DNA of 64,000 nt from Thereva unica (taxonomy: Eukaryota; Arthropoda; Insecta; Diptera; Therevidae). The stretch lies in NCBI GenBank assembly GCA_949987705.1, contig OX465282.1, positions 35,490,039 through 35,554,038 on the forward strand, in the 5' to 3' direction. The notes below the pieces were generated by a model that was not told where the DNA came from, searched no databases, and was given only the letters and a program-made list of their open reading frames with translations. Of the stretch, positions 12,455 to 22,682 are shown piece after piece (within the stretch, counting starts at the first letter, position 1; each line of letters begins with the position of its first letter). The translations under genes were made by a program, and so were the position numbers.

Positions 12455-12900
12455 TGTTTGGTGGTTATTAGCACCACCCTTAACAAGTCCATTAAAATCC
12501 AGCGGGGCACTCGGCCTTTATTTTTTCCAAAAAAATCATTTGTTTCAAAATATAATTTTTTTTTCTTAAATCATTCGATCGAACGTTCGGAACTTCAGGC
12601 TCATGTTCAAGGGTGGTTTCGCAAGTTCGAATACAAAAATTTAAACGTATATGACTAATCAGCTTGTAGATATATAGCCAAATAGTGTTGACTAGTAATA
12701 ATTTTCTTTTTTCCAAGACCTTATTTGGGGAAATCTTAAATGAATTCAATATTATTTTGATTTTTTTTACTTATTGATGTACCTATGCAAATATTAGGAT
12801 GCCGATGAGAATAAGCTTACCGCGAAAAGAATAACAATAAAACCTGCGTTTGAAGTTCGAAAAGATTAAGAAAGAGTACTTCACAGTCGAGTTGTTCTAT
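12455..12900. other. MITE remainder and non-coding spacer
   Basis: To 12602 this is the right part of the MITE described at 9921. From 12603 to 12900 nothing is recognised. Confidence 0.5.
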
Positions 12901-13480
12901 TTAATGCAGACAACGCTGAGCCAGCCGGTGTGGTTTTGTCTCTATCGACATAAATGTATATCCAAAGCTACTACATTCCTACGTTTATTTAAAGCGTCGA
13001 TGGTCGAGCCAATAGTGTCATTGCGGAATAGTTTGTGGAGCATTTTGAATACAAAAAAAACGAGTTGTATTCGCCCACTGAAACGGATCCTTAAGTATGA
13101 TACAGCACTTCTTTGTTGAGGTATGGAAAACGATATCACTCTATCAAGAATGGGTTCAATTGAATTGGTCACAAATCTCGCGCTCATAAAGAGAAGATTT
13201 AGTTATCAGGATTTGTTTTGCATTAATAAAGGTGCATGACCATAGGAGCAATGAAAGTGCTGTTATAAAGGTTAGAAATAGTGCAGGCCCTTGAGGACAC
13301 CCTTATACATGCAGTGATGTTTAGATTTAACGCCGCCCAGTATTACTTTGAAAGATGGACCGGAAAGAAAATTCAGTTCTTTAGAACTAATTCAATATCA
13401 ATAGCTTAGTTTTATCAAAAGCCCTGGAGATTTCTAGAGCAACTAAACCAGGCTCATAAAAAATACATGAGGTGCTCTGG
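12900..13480 (-). pseudogene. LINE reverse transcriptase fragment, minus strand
   Basis: Read on the minus strand, 13440-13410 gives ALEISRAFDKTKL, and 13300-13280 gives GCPQGPALF, the equivalent of RT motif SGVPQGSVLGP. Further 3' the frame at 13187-12942 ends NKRRNVVALDIHLCRD, which resembles the HRRNVASLxxFYRY block near the C-terminus of such LINEs. Stops and frameshifts intervene, so it is a fossil. Confidence 0.75.
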
Positions 13481-13619
13481 GCGTCACACCAGGAATTCGC
13501 CAGAGAACTTTTCTTGTCTACAGACCTGCATATATTGTACTTCAAGATAAGGTTTCCTGGGTATGGGCTAACAGAAATTTCTTGGCCTACTCAAGCACGA
13601 GTCCGAATCAGCCGATTGG

Positions 13620-14020
13620 AAAAAAACTAAGCCTTATCTAATTGATCTTCTAATAAAGCAATAATGTCGTTTTTTAGCATGTTTGTATCTAAAACAAATC
13701 TTGCACTTTGTATGTTTGAGTTTTGTTGTCTTGACAGTGTTCCGGATACCTTTACTTGGCTTGTCACAATGGTCATGGTCAACCTACATAGTCTTGTCGG
13801 TTTGTTAGGGATGCCGAATTCTGCCATGGCTTTGTAGAGTCCACTCTGGCTATGCTATCATAGGCGGCTTTAAAATCTATGAAGAGGTGTTGAATTGAGT
13901 TTCGAAACTCTAGACATTTTTCCATTGCCTGCCTCAGGGTAAAAATCTGATCAGACGTTGAATTGCCAAGGCTGAAGCCACACTGGTATTGGCCTATGAT
14001 AGGTATATTATCGACTAATT
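13620..14020 (-). pseudogene. LINE RT fragment (QCGFSLG...FKAAYDS block), minus strand
   Basis: From about 14005 downward the minus strand encodes YQCGFSLGNSTSDQIFTLRQ, then HLFIDFKAAYDSI, then after a frame shift YKAMAEFGIPNKPTRLCRLT. This is the conserved order of RT domains 1-3 in RTE/Ingi-like LINEs (GFRxGRSTxDQIFTLRQ, FIDFKAAYDS). The copy is frame-shifted and truncated on both sides. Confidence 0.85.
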
Positions 14021-14039
14021 AATTGCAAAAAAATGCACA

Positions 14040-14165
14040 TTATTTCTTCTTCTTCGACTGCTCTACAGCCCAATTCAAGCCTTGGCCTACATCAACTTCT
14101 TCCTCCATACGTCTCTGTGTTCCGCAGCTTGCCAGCAGTGTCTTATGTTGTTTATGACTCCAAAA
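14040..14165 (-). mobile_element. Short LINE 3'-end-like fragment
   Basis: A TTCTTCTTCTT run followed by a block reading CGACTGCTCTACAGCCCAAT resembles the 3' untranslated ends of insect RTE-like elements, in minus orientation. No coding part is attached. This is a recognition from memory. Confidence 0.4.
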
Positions 14166-14344
14166 AGCTACTATAATTTTACAATTGAATCACAAAATTG
14201 GTTGATGCGGTAGAAAATATAGTTTTCTCTAAAAATAAGTACGGATTTTTAATGTCAAAATTGTTCCCATAAATTGTCCTGACCCTTTCCGCGCTTTAAA
14301 AGGCTATTGCTTTGTGAAAAATGTAGGTACTTGAAGCAATGTAA

Positions 14345-14711
14345 GGGCCTTTTCGTAAACGTATACGTATGCAGCGAAGCAAACAGTTCGTAAACGTAGA
14401 TGATCCAAAGTCTTTCATTCGGAAACGTGCCAGATTCAAATTTGTTGCGCAAGAGCCAAAGCGCATCCATTTTCGAATGTATACTTTTAAGTAATGGATG
14501 AAAGTTTTCTTTATTCAATACAAATGTTGGCTTTAGCTGTTTATAATGTTTATTTTTTAGTATTCTTCGTTTTCACTCCTTTTAAAAACTTTGCGTTTAG
14601 GAACCATTGATTGATGTACCACATACGTATGCGAATAGAAGTTTGCGCTGCTTTGTTGCCGATGCCTTGTTGCTCAGTTGCTCTGTTGCTTTGACGTTTT
14701 CGAAAAGGCCC
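14345..14711. mobile_element. 367-bp MITE with TAA target duplication
   Basis: The ends read inward GGGCCTTTTCGTAAACGT and GGGCCTTTTCGAAAACGT. TAA flanks both sides (14342-14344 and 14712-14714). Secondary inverted blocks (ACGTATGCAGCG and its partner near 14625-14655) lie inside. TWA duplications and GGGCC-type ends fit PIF/Harbinger MITEs. No coding capacity. Confidence 0.82.
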
Positions 14712-14812
14712 TAAGCCAGCTGTATAAGAGCTTGTATAAGAAGGGAATAACTCTTTCAACTAAACTATTTTACTATCACAAGGCAAATACTCGTATGAAT
14801 TGTTGCTACACC

Positions 14813-16602
14813 CAGGGGCGGATGGGCCATACGACGAACCGGGAAATTTCCCGGTGGGCCGGCTGTTCAGAGGCCCGCAGGGCCGGTGGCTGAAAGTACG
14901 TCTAAGTCAAGGGTGGGCAATCCTTTTATAACATGGGCAAAAATAAACTTTACGTTTTTTCCGCGGGCCGTAATAGTTAATTGGCATCTTGTTATGACCT
15001 GTAATTTTTTAATCTGCATTTGAAGTGACAGATCTTTAATGTGGTAAATTACACTATCCATCACTGGGTCCTAAACTCAAAAACGTTTCTGTATAGTTTG
15101 GATAGCTACGCACCGCCCAGGCCTTTTACAACAGTGTGTATCGGCCTGTGTGCGTCTTGAGATTCGAAGCCATGACAAAATGGCTAAGTGAAAGGAAACG
15201 TATCGTTGCAGCTGCGGCCTTACTGGTATTATTTAGAATTAAGAAATTAAGAAAGAAATTAAAAATAAGCTCGTTCGTTCACTCTATTGTTCATGCTCGT
15301 CTGTTTTTATACGCTACAGATATACCAGCGCTTTCACAAAAGGCACTCGTCCCATGGTGCTCCGTCCGCGTCTGTTTCTAAAGCTGGAAGCAGATTGAAC
15401 GTTCATCAGCGCTGTGAAATGTCAAAAGACGTTCTTAACGTCGGGCGTAAACACATTGGACGGTGATCAGCGTTCGCATGCGCTGACAAACTTTTGATGC
15501 TTAAAAAAATTTAATGTAAAAATAATGTAATTTAAAATAAATTAACCTAAAATAATAAAAAAATAACCACTTTATTTTTAAATTATAAAACAATAAATAA
15601 AAAAACAACCTAAATTGACAATCACAACCGGCAGAAACGTCAAACAACGCTGAACTATGTCCATCAGAATAGAAATAGAACCTATTCCAGCGTTGATAGA
15701 CGCTGATAACCGTGCAATCTATTCACTAAAATTAGGTTGTATGTATTCATTTTCATTTTGACATCTCTCAGCGCTGATGAACGTTTAATCTGTTTCCAGC
15801 TTAATATCACGCGCCGTGGAAGTGAGCTTGAGAATTAAATTGACTACGAAGAGGTTTAGAGCAACATACTCGCGTGAACAAAACGAGGGCACGAATGAGG
15901 AACACCGACGATAGTGGAAATGGCAAGGACTTTTAAGATTCCAAAAGAGAACCAATTTTTTGTCAGTTTCAGGAGAAATGAGTGAAGAAAATGTCAAATG
16001 GCACTTCGAAATCCTGAGATTCAGAAAGACGCAATGGATGCCAGTTCAATATTAGTACTAAATTATGAACATATGTACGTGCTGCTATGTGCGTTTAATT
16101 TTCAATTTAATTTACATAAAACAATTAAAATTTAGTTATAATTTCTTCCAAAGTTCTCGCGGGCCGGATAAAAACTTTCGCGGGCCGGAGAGAAACTTTC
16201 GGCTTTGAAAGATTTTTGTACATTTTTTTCTATATTTACTCTATTATTTGCCTATATAAATAAGCAGCAAAAAATGGAGTTTTTATATATCTCCTTCCGA
16301 CTGCACATAAATAACTCTCAAACTTTCATGTTTTGTTTATTTTGTGGTATAGATGTTTTCAAATTCCGTGACATTTGGCGCACGCTGGAGTACAAAGCTC
16401 TTAAAAATGCTAAAAATCTGCGTATTGCTAGAGCGAGGTGTATTTTTCTGGCGCTTTAATGATTATTTAAAAAATTTACAAATTCTGAGTGAAAAACGTC
16501 GTAACACCCTGTAAATGTATACTTTAGCCATATCCGGAAATTAAAAAAAGAGCCGACAAATATTATTTCCCAGGCCGCTAAGATGTTGCCCATCCGCCCC
16601 TG
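14813..16602. mobile_element. 1.79-kb hAT element with perfect 8-bp duplication
   Basis: CAGGGGCGGATGGGCC starts the left end, and the right end read inward is CAGGGGCGGATGGGCAAC. The identical 8-bp flank GCTACACC lies at 14805-14812 and 16603-16610. GGGCCGG motifs recur under both ends. The frame at 16205-16459 inside it matches nothing I know. The element also carries a younger MITE at 15382-15801. Without that MITE it is about 1.37 kb and non-autonomous. Confidence 0.9.
15382..15801. mobile_element. 420-bp PIF/Harbinger-type MITE nested in a hAT element
   Basis: The inverted repeats are over 40 bases long with few mismatches; they begin AGCTGGAAGCAGATTGAACG on the left and AGCTGGAAACAGATTAAACG on the right read inward, then both continue TTCATCAGCGCTG. 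TAA flanks each end (15379-15381 and 15802-15804). The interior is AT-rich and non-coding. The TAA duplication indicates a PIF/Harbinger-like transposase acting in trans. Confidence 0.87.
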
Positions 16603-16610
16603 GCTACACC

Positions 16611-17218
16611 GTATTCGTAGTATTTATAAATGATTTGTTTTTACTAATAACATCATAATATATGTGGATGTACATTAGGAGCTTCCTTAGACCAATTGAT
16701 CAATTTTTCTCATCAAATATAGGTAACATAAGCAAATGTGCGATTAAAAGCGAGGGCTCTCTATCAAGCTATAACCGCAACCGTTACAAAACAAAATATA
16801 TTGTGGAACTGGCGCTTGTGTTCTGTTGCATTCGCTACGATCGATTTTTGGGCGAATCAAAGGAAACAAACACTGCAAGCGGCACGCTGTTGCGGTTACG
16901 GTGGCCTTGGGCATCAAGTATTCAAATTGATACTAGTTTCTGCGTCAAACATCTTTCCGCTACAACTAATGATGAATGTAGCCAGACTGACTTCACGTTC
17001 CTCGTTCCAAGTCGTCATTGTGTCAAGTGTAAAAATAAAAATTTAAAATTTTAAGTAAACTATGGAATATCCAATTTCCAGCTTCTTTGTAATTACTCTA
17101 CGATGACATGTTTTACAAAATTTCCCAAATTATTTCTAAAATATGTTCTTAATATAAACCCACACAAATTTCCCATTAAGCAATTAACTAAATGTAATCG
17201 TTTATTTTATTTTTCAGA
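16611..17218. other. Region upstream of the monooxygenase 5' UTR
   Basis: No supported gene. The frames at 16662-17054 resemble nothing known. The stretch ends in a pyrimidine-rich TTTATTTTATTTTTCAG at about 17202-17218, a plausible 3' splice site that would join an upstream non-coding exon to the exon holding the start codon. I cannot identify a promoter. Confidence 0.4.
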
Positions 17219-17350
17219 TGTTTATGACTTATTAAGAATAAAGCGTAATTAATGCCCTGGTGTGCCAAGAAGATTATACCGACGACAATTTTTCAAGAAT
17301 TATTCAGAATTCATAACCGCACATAGAGTAAAAAGAAAGTTTAGACGAAG

Positions 17351-17443
17351 ATGTATTTCGCAAGTTCAAGTTCATCAATCTTGACCGTCATATCCAGCGT
17401 TACTCTAATTACGTTGTGTTCATGTCTATCCTTAGTTGATGCC
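17351..17443 (+). other. olf413: Signal peptide of the monooxygenase
   Basis: Residues 1-31: a short N-terminal part with five serines, a hydrophobic core (SILTVISSVTLITLC) and a small-residue site V-D-A before IHW. This predicts secretion or a lumenal location, as for other MOXD/DBH proteins. Confidence 0.8.
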
Positions 17444-17635
17444 ATCCACTGGGATCACTCTGTCGATCTTAATGAGGAGTTTCGGGTATTATGGACAATC
17501 ATTAATCAGGACATAACGTTTGAGGTGCAGGCACGTACACTAGGATACGTTGGATTCGGCTTCTCGAGAGATGGAAACTTACCTGGATCAGACATAGCTG
17601 TTGGCTGGGTCGACAAAGGACAAGCACATTTTCAC
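17351..17635 (+). CDS. olf413: DBH-like monooxygenase (MOXD1 homologue), coding exon 1
   Basis: Residues 1-95. The ATG has A at -3 (GAAGATG). Residues 1-31 form a signal peptide: a hydrophobic stretch with SLVDA before the likely cleavage, so the enzyme enters the secretory pathway. From about residue 33 (HWDHSVDLNEEF) the DOMON domain begins; LGYVGFGFSRDG and SDIAVGWVDKG are its conserved strands. The exon ends after a complete codon (phase 0) at a GTATGT donor. MOXD proteins belong to the copper type II, ascorbate-dependent monooxygenases (DBH, PHM); their substrate is unknown. Between the two Drosophila MOXD1 homologues, later exons look closer to olf413. That choice is from memory and less certain than the family. 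Confidence 0.93.
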
Positions 17636-19204
17636 GTATGTACACATTCGAATTTCTTATTTTTTCCTCTTAAGGATATCATATCTTTACCTAGATATAC
17701 ATGCATGTGTATGTTATTATCTCAGTAAAAAATTGATTTTGTTACAAGCTTGTTTAGAGTATGCCATGAAAAAAAGGGTGGAAAAGGAGAAACCATAACC
17801 AGAGGGTATATTCCTGCGGAGCACGTCTTATGTTACTGAAATGGAATATTGTGTGGTTTTGGTCGTAAAAAGTAGTACCGATATAACCGATATATAAGGC
17901 TTTTAGAGCTCTTTTTATTTTATGAGATATGATTTTTATTCAAGTTGGCATTTTGTTACTTGAAACGGGTCAGGTAATTAATTGAGTTTCTACTTCAAAG
18001 AATTTATTTTGTACATTTTTTTTCTTTTAACAGAATTAGTATTATGTATCGATTTTTTTTAGAATTTGCGGAATCCAGAGGTCAATTTTCACAGCTTCAT
18101 ATTCAATTTTTTTTATTTAATAATTCTTGAGCTTACCCAGTTTTTCAGTGAAAGTTTATATTACAGTTATTGTTCTCAAAAATTATTATTTTAATATATC
18201 TTGTCCTCGTATTACATGCTTTAAACCTGAATAGACCCGAATACTTGTTTGACAGTATGATAAAGTTTCCTGTATCTTTGATAGCACAGTTGGAAAGGCT
18301 TTATGCTAAAAAGATTTCCTGGATTAAATACTTAGTTAATAGTTATGCGCTAGTGAAAGGAAGTTTCCTGGGTTAAATCCACTAGATCCAAAGTCGGGAA
18401 TAACTTTATGTTTAGTTGTAGAACCTATTAAATTAAATTTTCTTATCAAAGCCCATTTATGGTTCATATTTCATTTTGTGATGTTGAATTTTAGTAGGTA
18501 CTTTAGAGTCAAGGAACATACATGTATACATATAATATGTAGGAGAATCGATGTTAAAAGGGTTGGGTCAGGGATGGGCAGTAACTCATATAATTGCACT
18601 GATTTACAATTGCTTAAAAATTGTCCCTCGGAAAAATAATTTGTTTTGTTAAAGTAATTAGGAAGTTGTTTGATTGTAAATAAACGTAATAAAACGAATA
18701 ATTTATATTCTTTGCTTCCTCTTAATAAGAATGAAATTCAGAATGAATAAATTTAGAGATTTAAAAATGAAAACTCTATTAAATTTTAATATACATATTG
18801 CGATCAATACCTATTTTATATTCATCATATAACGATTTCTTCCTTACATTTTCAGTCTTAACAGCAAATTGGTAATGCATTTCAAGTCAATTAGCTTTTC
18901 GACAGTAATAAATAGTAAAACTTGAGCCTAGAACTTGAGCCTCTTTTTCGTTTTCTTATGGTATTGGTGTTCCAGGAAGCATTTCAATAGAAGTAGTGAT
19001 TATTTAGCTTGCGTGAAGACGTTTAGATTCGTTTTAACGCGTGTCGGCAAAATTGTTTGGTTTGACTTTATGGTCACACCTCACCTTTAGTTTAGCCTCT
19101 ACGAAAATTGTGAGCTATCAAACAACCATCTTCGCGCCCTAACACTCGATTGAAAAATATACAAATACTATATTTGATCTCTCCTCGAATACAATTTTTC
19201 TATC

Positions 19205-20115
19205 TAGGGCAAGGCTCCGAAACATACCCTGGCATGGCTAGATAAAATTTGCAAGGGACTTAACGATGACAACATTATTTCCATTAACCCTTTAAGCCAC
19301 CGTAGAAATGTAGCTTCCTGACAAAACTTTATCGCTGCTATCGTCCCTACTGTTACATCGAAATAAATGCTCTCCTGCCACTACGGCAATCTTGTATGTA
19401 CCCGCAAACCAAGATTAGCTCCCTCGAATCGCACCTCCACGCAGGGCCGGCGATTGCCTTTTTTGCGCCCGGTGCAGTATGCCACAATGCGCCTTCATCA
19501 TCTGTTCATTTGTTGATGGTGGTGAAAAACGCAAACATTCTGTGGAATTCTTCTAACATATGACAATGAAGGCACGAGAACACTTTTTCACTTGTTTTCT
19601 GATGTTGCGCCCGGTCCAATTGTGCCCCGTCCAATTGTGCCCGATGTAAATGCACCAATTGCACCTATGAAAGCGCCACACCTGCCATTATCCTTTATCA
19701 GGATTTACTTTTCGATCATGCTTTTGTGCTAAGTTTGCTTGGGCTTTAACCACACAAGAATCTTAATTTCAGAAATTGCGCCCTGTGCAAGTGCACCATT
19801 TGCACCTATGAAAGCGCCGCACCTGCCTCCACGCTACAGATTAGTAATTCGTTCGAAAATAGAACAACTCGTTTCTGAAAAATCTTTTTTTATTAGAATT
19901 ACCAAACTGAAATAAAATAAGCTCAAACGCAGGCTCCATCGCTATCTCGTTTTAATCCTCCTGACTTATCACTGCCTCGCACCTGTTCTATCCCTCGAAC
20001 TATGCTTATTACTGGCACTTGCCACACACACTGAGCACAGAATTGCCACAGCCATTTGAATTAAATTGAAATATTCCTAAGATGTAACTTCTTCAATAAA
20101 GTAACATTCATAGAA
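19205..20115 (+). pseudogene. LINE 3' end (family B), interrupted by a hAT MITE
   Basis: The text TAAGCCACCGTAGAAATGTAG and what follows corresponds to the SHRRNVA...FYRYY block seen in the better copy at 38548. Then comes CTCCTGCCACTACGGCAATC (the ALLPxRQS block), and after the insertion at 19442-19825 the FVNRTNxxW-like region GAAAATAGAACAACTCG. The copy has stops and ends in an A-rich region near 20115. Only the C-terminal part of the polyprotein and the 3' UTR are present. Confidence 0.75.
19442..19825. mobile_element. 384-bp hAT MITE inside a LINE, perfect 8-bp duplication
   Basis: The ends read inward CAGGGCCGGCG and CAGGTGCGGCG. The perfect duplication CCTCCACG lies at 19434-19441 and 19826-19833. 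GCGCCCGGTGCAGTATG-type subterminal sequence is shared with the element at 4937. The right-end sequence (TGCACCTATGAAAGCGCC) occurs twice, near 19655 and 19801, so the right end is internally duplicated. Confidence 0.9.
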
Positions 20116-20864
20116 AAATATTGTGGTTTTAATAAAACTTTAAAAAGGAAACCAATAGATGGCCCGAAGAATGCTTAAAGTTTTGAAATCTTTACGAGCT
20201 TCAAATTTATCAGAACTCTTCTTCAAGGATCTATTTTATAACTCTTACACAAGAATACACAACAAGCACATGCAGTCATATAGAATAGCGTCGTATACGT
20301 TGCTCATCTCTTTATGCAGATTTATCTCACGAACAAAGTTTATTTATTTATAAATTAACGCAAAACCTATAATTTAAGGGATTTCCATTCCGATTACCTT
20401 TGACCTTCCGCGATGTCAAAGTAAAGAGAATCCCGCTGGAAAATCCTCAGTTGGGGTTGGTAAATACTCTGGGGACCTTGAATCATAAAAATTTCTGATT
20501 CATAACAATAACTCCCCTGTAAATAGTCAAAACCACACTTTAAATTATCGTGTGTATAATTACACTGCAGAATCGCCATAAAATTTTAACTCTAAAATTA
20601 ATCATATTTGTATCCCAAATACATAATTTTTAAATGGAAGCGTTTGCAAAATGCTTAACTAAATAATTATGTCACCTCGATACTAATCGAATGTTTTTAT
20701 TAATGCTAATGACTGCAGATGTTAAGCAGTTTCCAATTATTATTATGGATTGTTGATTGTTTGATCGATGGAAATGTATCACTTATTTTTAAATGTTATG
20801 AACTGAAAACTATTAATAATTGCTTACTTCAGAAATGACATTAATTTGTTCCTTATAATCTAGT
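20116..20864. other. Intronic non-coding stretch
   Basis: Nothing recognised. The small frames at 20159-20353 and 20394-20579 have no recognisable content. Confidence 0.5.
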
Positions 20865-20935
20865 AAATTTTTTTTTTTTTTTTTTTTTTTTTATGTGAAA
20901 GACTAGAGTCACAGGAAACGCCCTTTATTTTGATT
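20865..20935 (-). mobile_element. LINE family B 3' tail, minus strand
   Basis: A run of about 25 T is followed by ATGTGAAAGACTAGAGTCAC. Read on the minus strand this is a GTGACTC...CACAT-poly(A) end like the family B tails at 40324-40378 and near 56140. Only the terminal part is present. Confidence 0.55.
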
Positions 20936-20996
20936 TAATTTAAATTATTTTCTGGTTTATCGAGCACTTGTCGCCACTCAGAAAATATATCGATGT

Positions 20997-21315
20997 TGAA
21001 TGAATTTATACAATATCGAAGAGCTTAAACCAAGGCTCACTGCCTCCTTGTCATGCACCCTACAGACTACCCCAAAGGCCCCCATACACGGTCAAATTGG
21101 ATGTACATCGAAGGGCGGATGTACAACCAAAACTATCTCTTGCGGGCCGATCAAAACTCATTGCGCTTATAGGTTTGATGAAAATCTGGATGTACATCCA
21201 ATTTGACCGTGTATAGGGGGCTTAACTAACCTGTCGTATCCCTTTTCTATGTTCTAGCTGAACTTACTACTATACATTGCATCATGACGTGAATGACTGG
21301 TAGTATAACGAATGG
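20997..21315 (+). mobile_element. LINE family B 3' UTR fragment with an inserted MITE
   Basis: The block TACATTGCATCATGACGTGA near 21275 parallels GACATTGCACCATGACGTGA at 39236 in the better copy, and TGACTGGTAGTATAACGAAT parallels the following part. The fragment is split by the inverted-repeat element at 21078-21221. Confidence 0.6.
21078..21221. mobile_element. 144-bp hairpin-like MITE
   Basis: The two ends are inverted repeats of about 31 bases, starting GCCCCCATACACGGTCAAAT on the left and GCCCCCTATACACGGTCAAA read inward on the right. The interior is too short to code. I see no clear target duplication. Confidence 0.75.
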
Positions 21316-21340
21316 AGTCATTCTATCAAGCAATCAAAAT

Positions 21341-21695
21341 ATGACACAAATTCATCATTTATGACGAACGCCTTAGGAGGTGACATTCGTTAAAATACAT
21401 CATCATATTTTGACAGTTGTAACAAATGGATGTGTAGTGAAAACTGTGAGTGAACGAAAAATAAATGATATTCTTGGTAGGTTGTTGCTCATCTTCCGTT
21501 TTCTGAATTAGCTAATATGGAAATAAGTAATATATTTTTATAAATTTTCGAATAAAATTAGAATCAAAATCAGCTGATAGACCTAAAAGTGAGCTTTTTT
21601 CAATAATATATAGTAATCCATTAACTAAAATTTGCCTTATCGGTTTTTATAATTAATTAGGTTTATATTCGTAATAAATGATGAATTTACGTCAT
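21341..21695. mobile_element. 355-bp inverted-repeat element
   Basis: The left end ATGACACAAATTCATCATTT and the right end read inward ATGACGTAAATTCATCATTT match over about 27 bases with few differences. No coding sequence and no clear duplication, so the superfamily is unknown. Confidence 0.7.
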
Positions 21696-22074
21696 AACTG
21701 GGTGCATGTGTCAAGGCTATATAATAACCATTCTCTTCACAATCTTTTTAAGGGCAAGCGACTTCACTTCTTTGGCAAGCCAATCATCGAGTCTAATGGG
21801 TTTAACTTTTAAAATAAGTAAGTTTGACTAACTAACCCTTAGAAAATAAGGAATGCAATTTTTTACGTTAAAACACATACAGTTTTTACACATTATGAAA
21901 TATTATGAAATAAAAACGATTTTAAGGGATTCTTAATTGTAAATATGAAACTGAAGTTAGAAGATTTCAGGATGAGTGACCTTTCTTTTTTGCAAAATTA
22001 AAAATGATGCCTGTAAAGGCTTTTTTCATGACCTCGCTTTCAATGCTAAGTATTGCAAAAGAAGTAAATCGGCT

Positions 22075-22682
22075 TTATTCTGATTTTCAATTGGAAACAT
22101 TTTCCAATCGAAAATGATTTCCGAACCTTGGTCAGTATTCCTATTTTCAAACGAAGAATTCTAGTTTCGAACTTGGAAATCAGCTCTCAAATTAATTATT
22201 GAAGTACAGGAATTATAGTTAATGAAAATATAGCGTACCGCACCGTATATAATTTTAATGCCAACAATTATTCCGTTAACATTATTCATATAAAATTGAA
22301 AGGTGACTCCATAAATTAAAGGAAAATTGTACTACAGTGAACTGTTTTGGTCAAATATATTTTAACTAAAATGAATATACTCGGTAAAACTAAATTTTTT
22401 TTATTTAAATTACAGTGAATAAATCTATTTTGAGTTCTGAGTTCTAATAAAAATAACTCAAATTATGAATTTAGATATTTGAGATATGTATATGAGATTA
22501 ACTCCTTATGGCGTCATCTTTTCCGTCAAGAAAAAATTGTCGGAGGTATTTTTCGTAAAATTCGTAAATTCCCGGTTCCGTTCATAACCTGGAATGCAAA
22601 ATGCTTTTTATTTCAAACGTACATTGAAATATGAAATTTACGGTTTTCGAAAAATTGCAATTCCGTTTGGAAACCAGAATAA
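22075..22682. repeat. Possible 608-bp inverted-repeat element
   Basis: TTATTCTGATTTTCAATTGG at the left faces TTATTCTGGTTTCCAAACGG read inward from the right end, a diverged inverted pair. The interior has more GGAAA/TTTCC-rich inverted segments. No coding sequence or duplication was seen, so a chance or very old element remains possible. Confidence 0.4.

Larger units (their letters stand above)
9921..12602. mobile_element. Short MITE split by two nested Helentrons
   Basis: Positions 9921-9956 and 12567-12602 are near-perfect inverted repeats of 36 bases, beginning GAGCCTGAAGTTCCGAACG. Further inside, GGTTAAGGGTGG (left) pairs with CCACCCTTAAC (right). Removing the Helentrons at 10038-12454 leaves an element of about 265 bp. 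The flanks are CAT and ATG, so a duplication cannot be separated from palindromic ends. The superfamily is not identified. Confidence 0.8.

Noticed and set aside
16662..17054. Overlapping frames of 130 and 102 codons upstream of the monooxygenase
   Set aside because: Composition and content are not protein-like and neither resembles a known family; two frames overlap in different phases.
18569..18600. CAGGGATGGGCAGTAACTC, resembling a hAT left terminus
   Set aside because: No partner end or 8-bp duplication was found nearby, so it is not called as an element.
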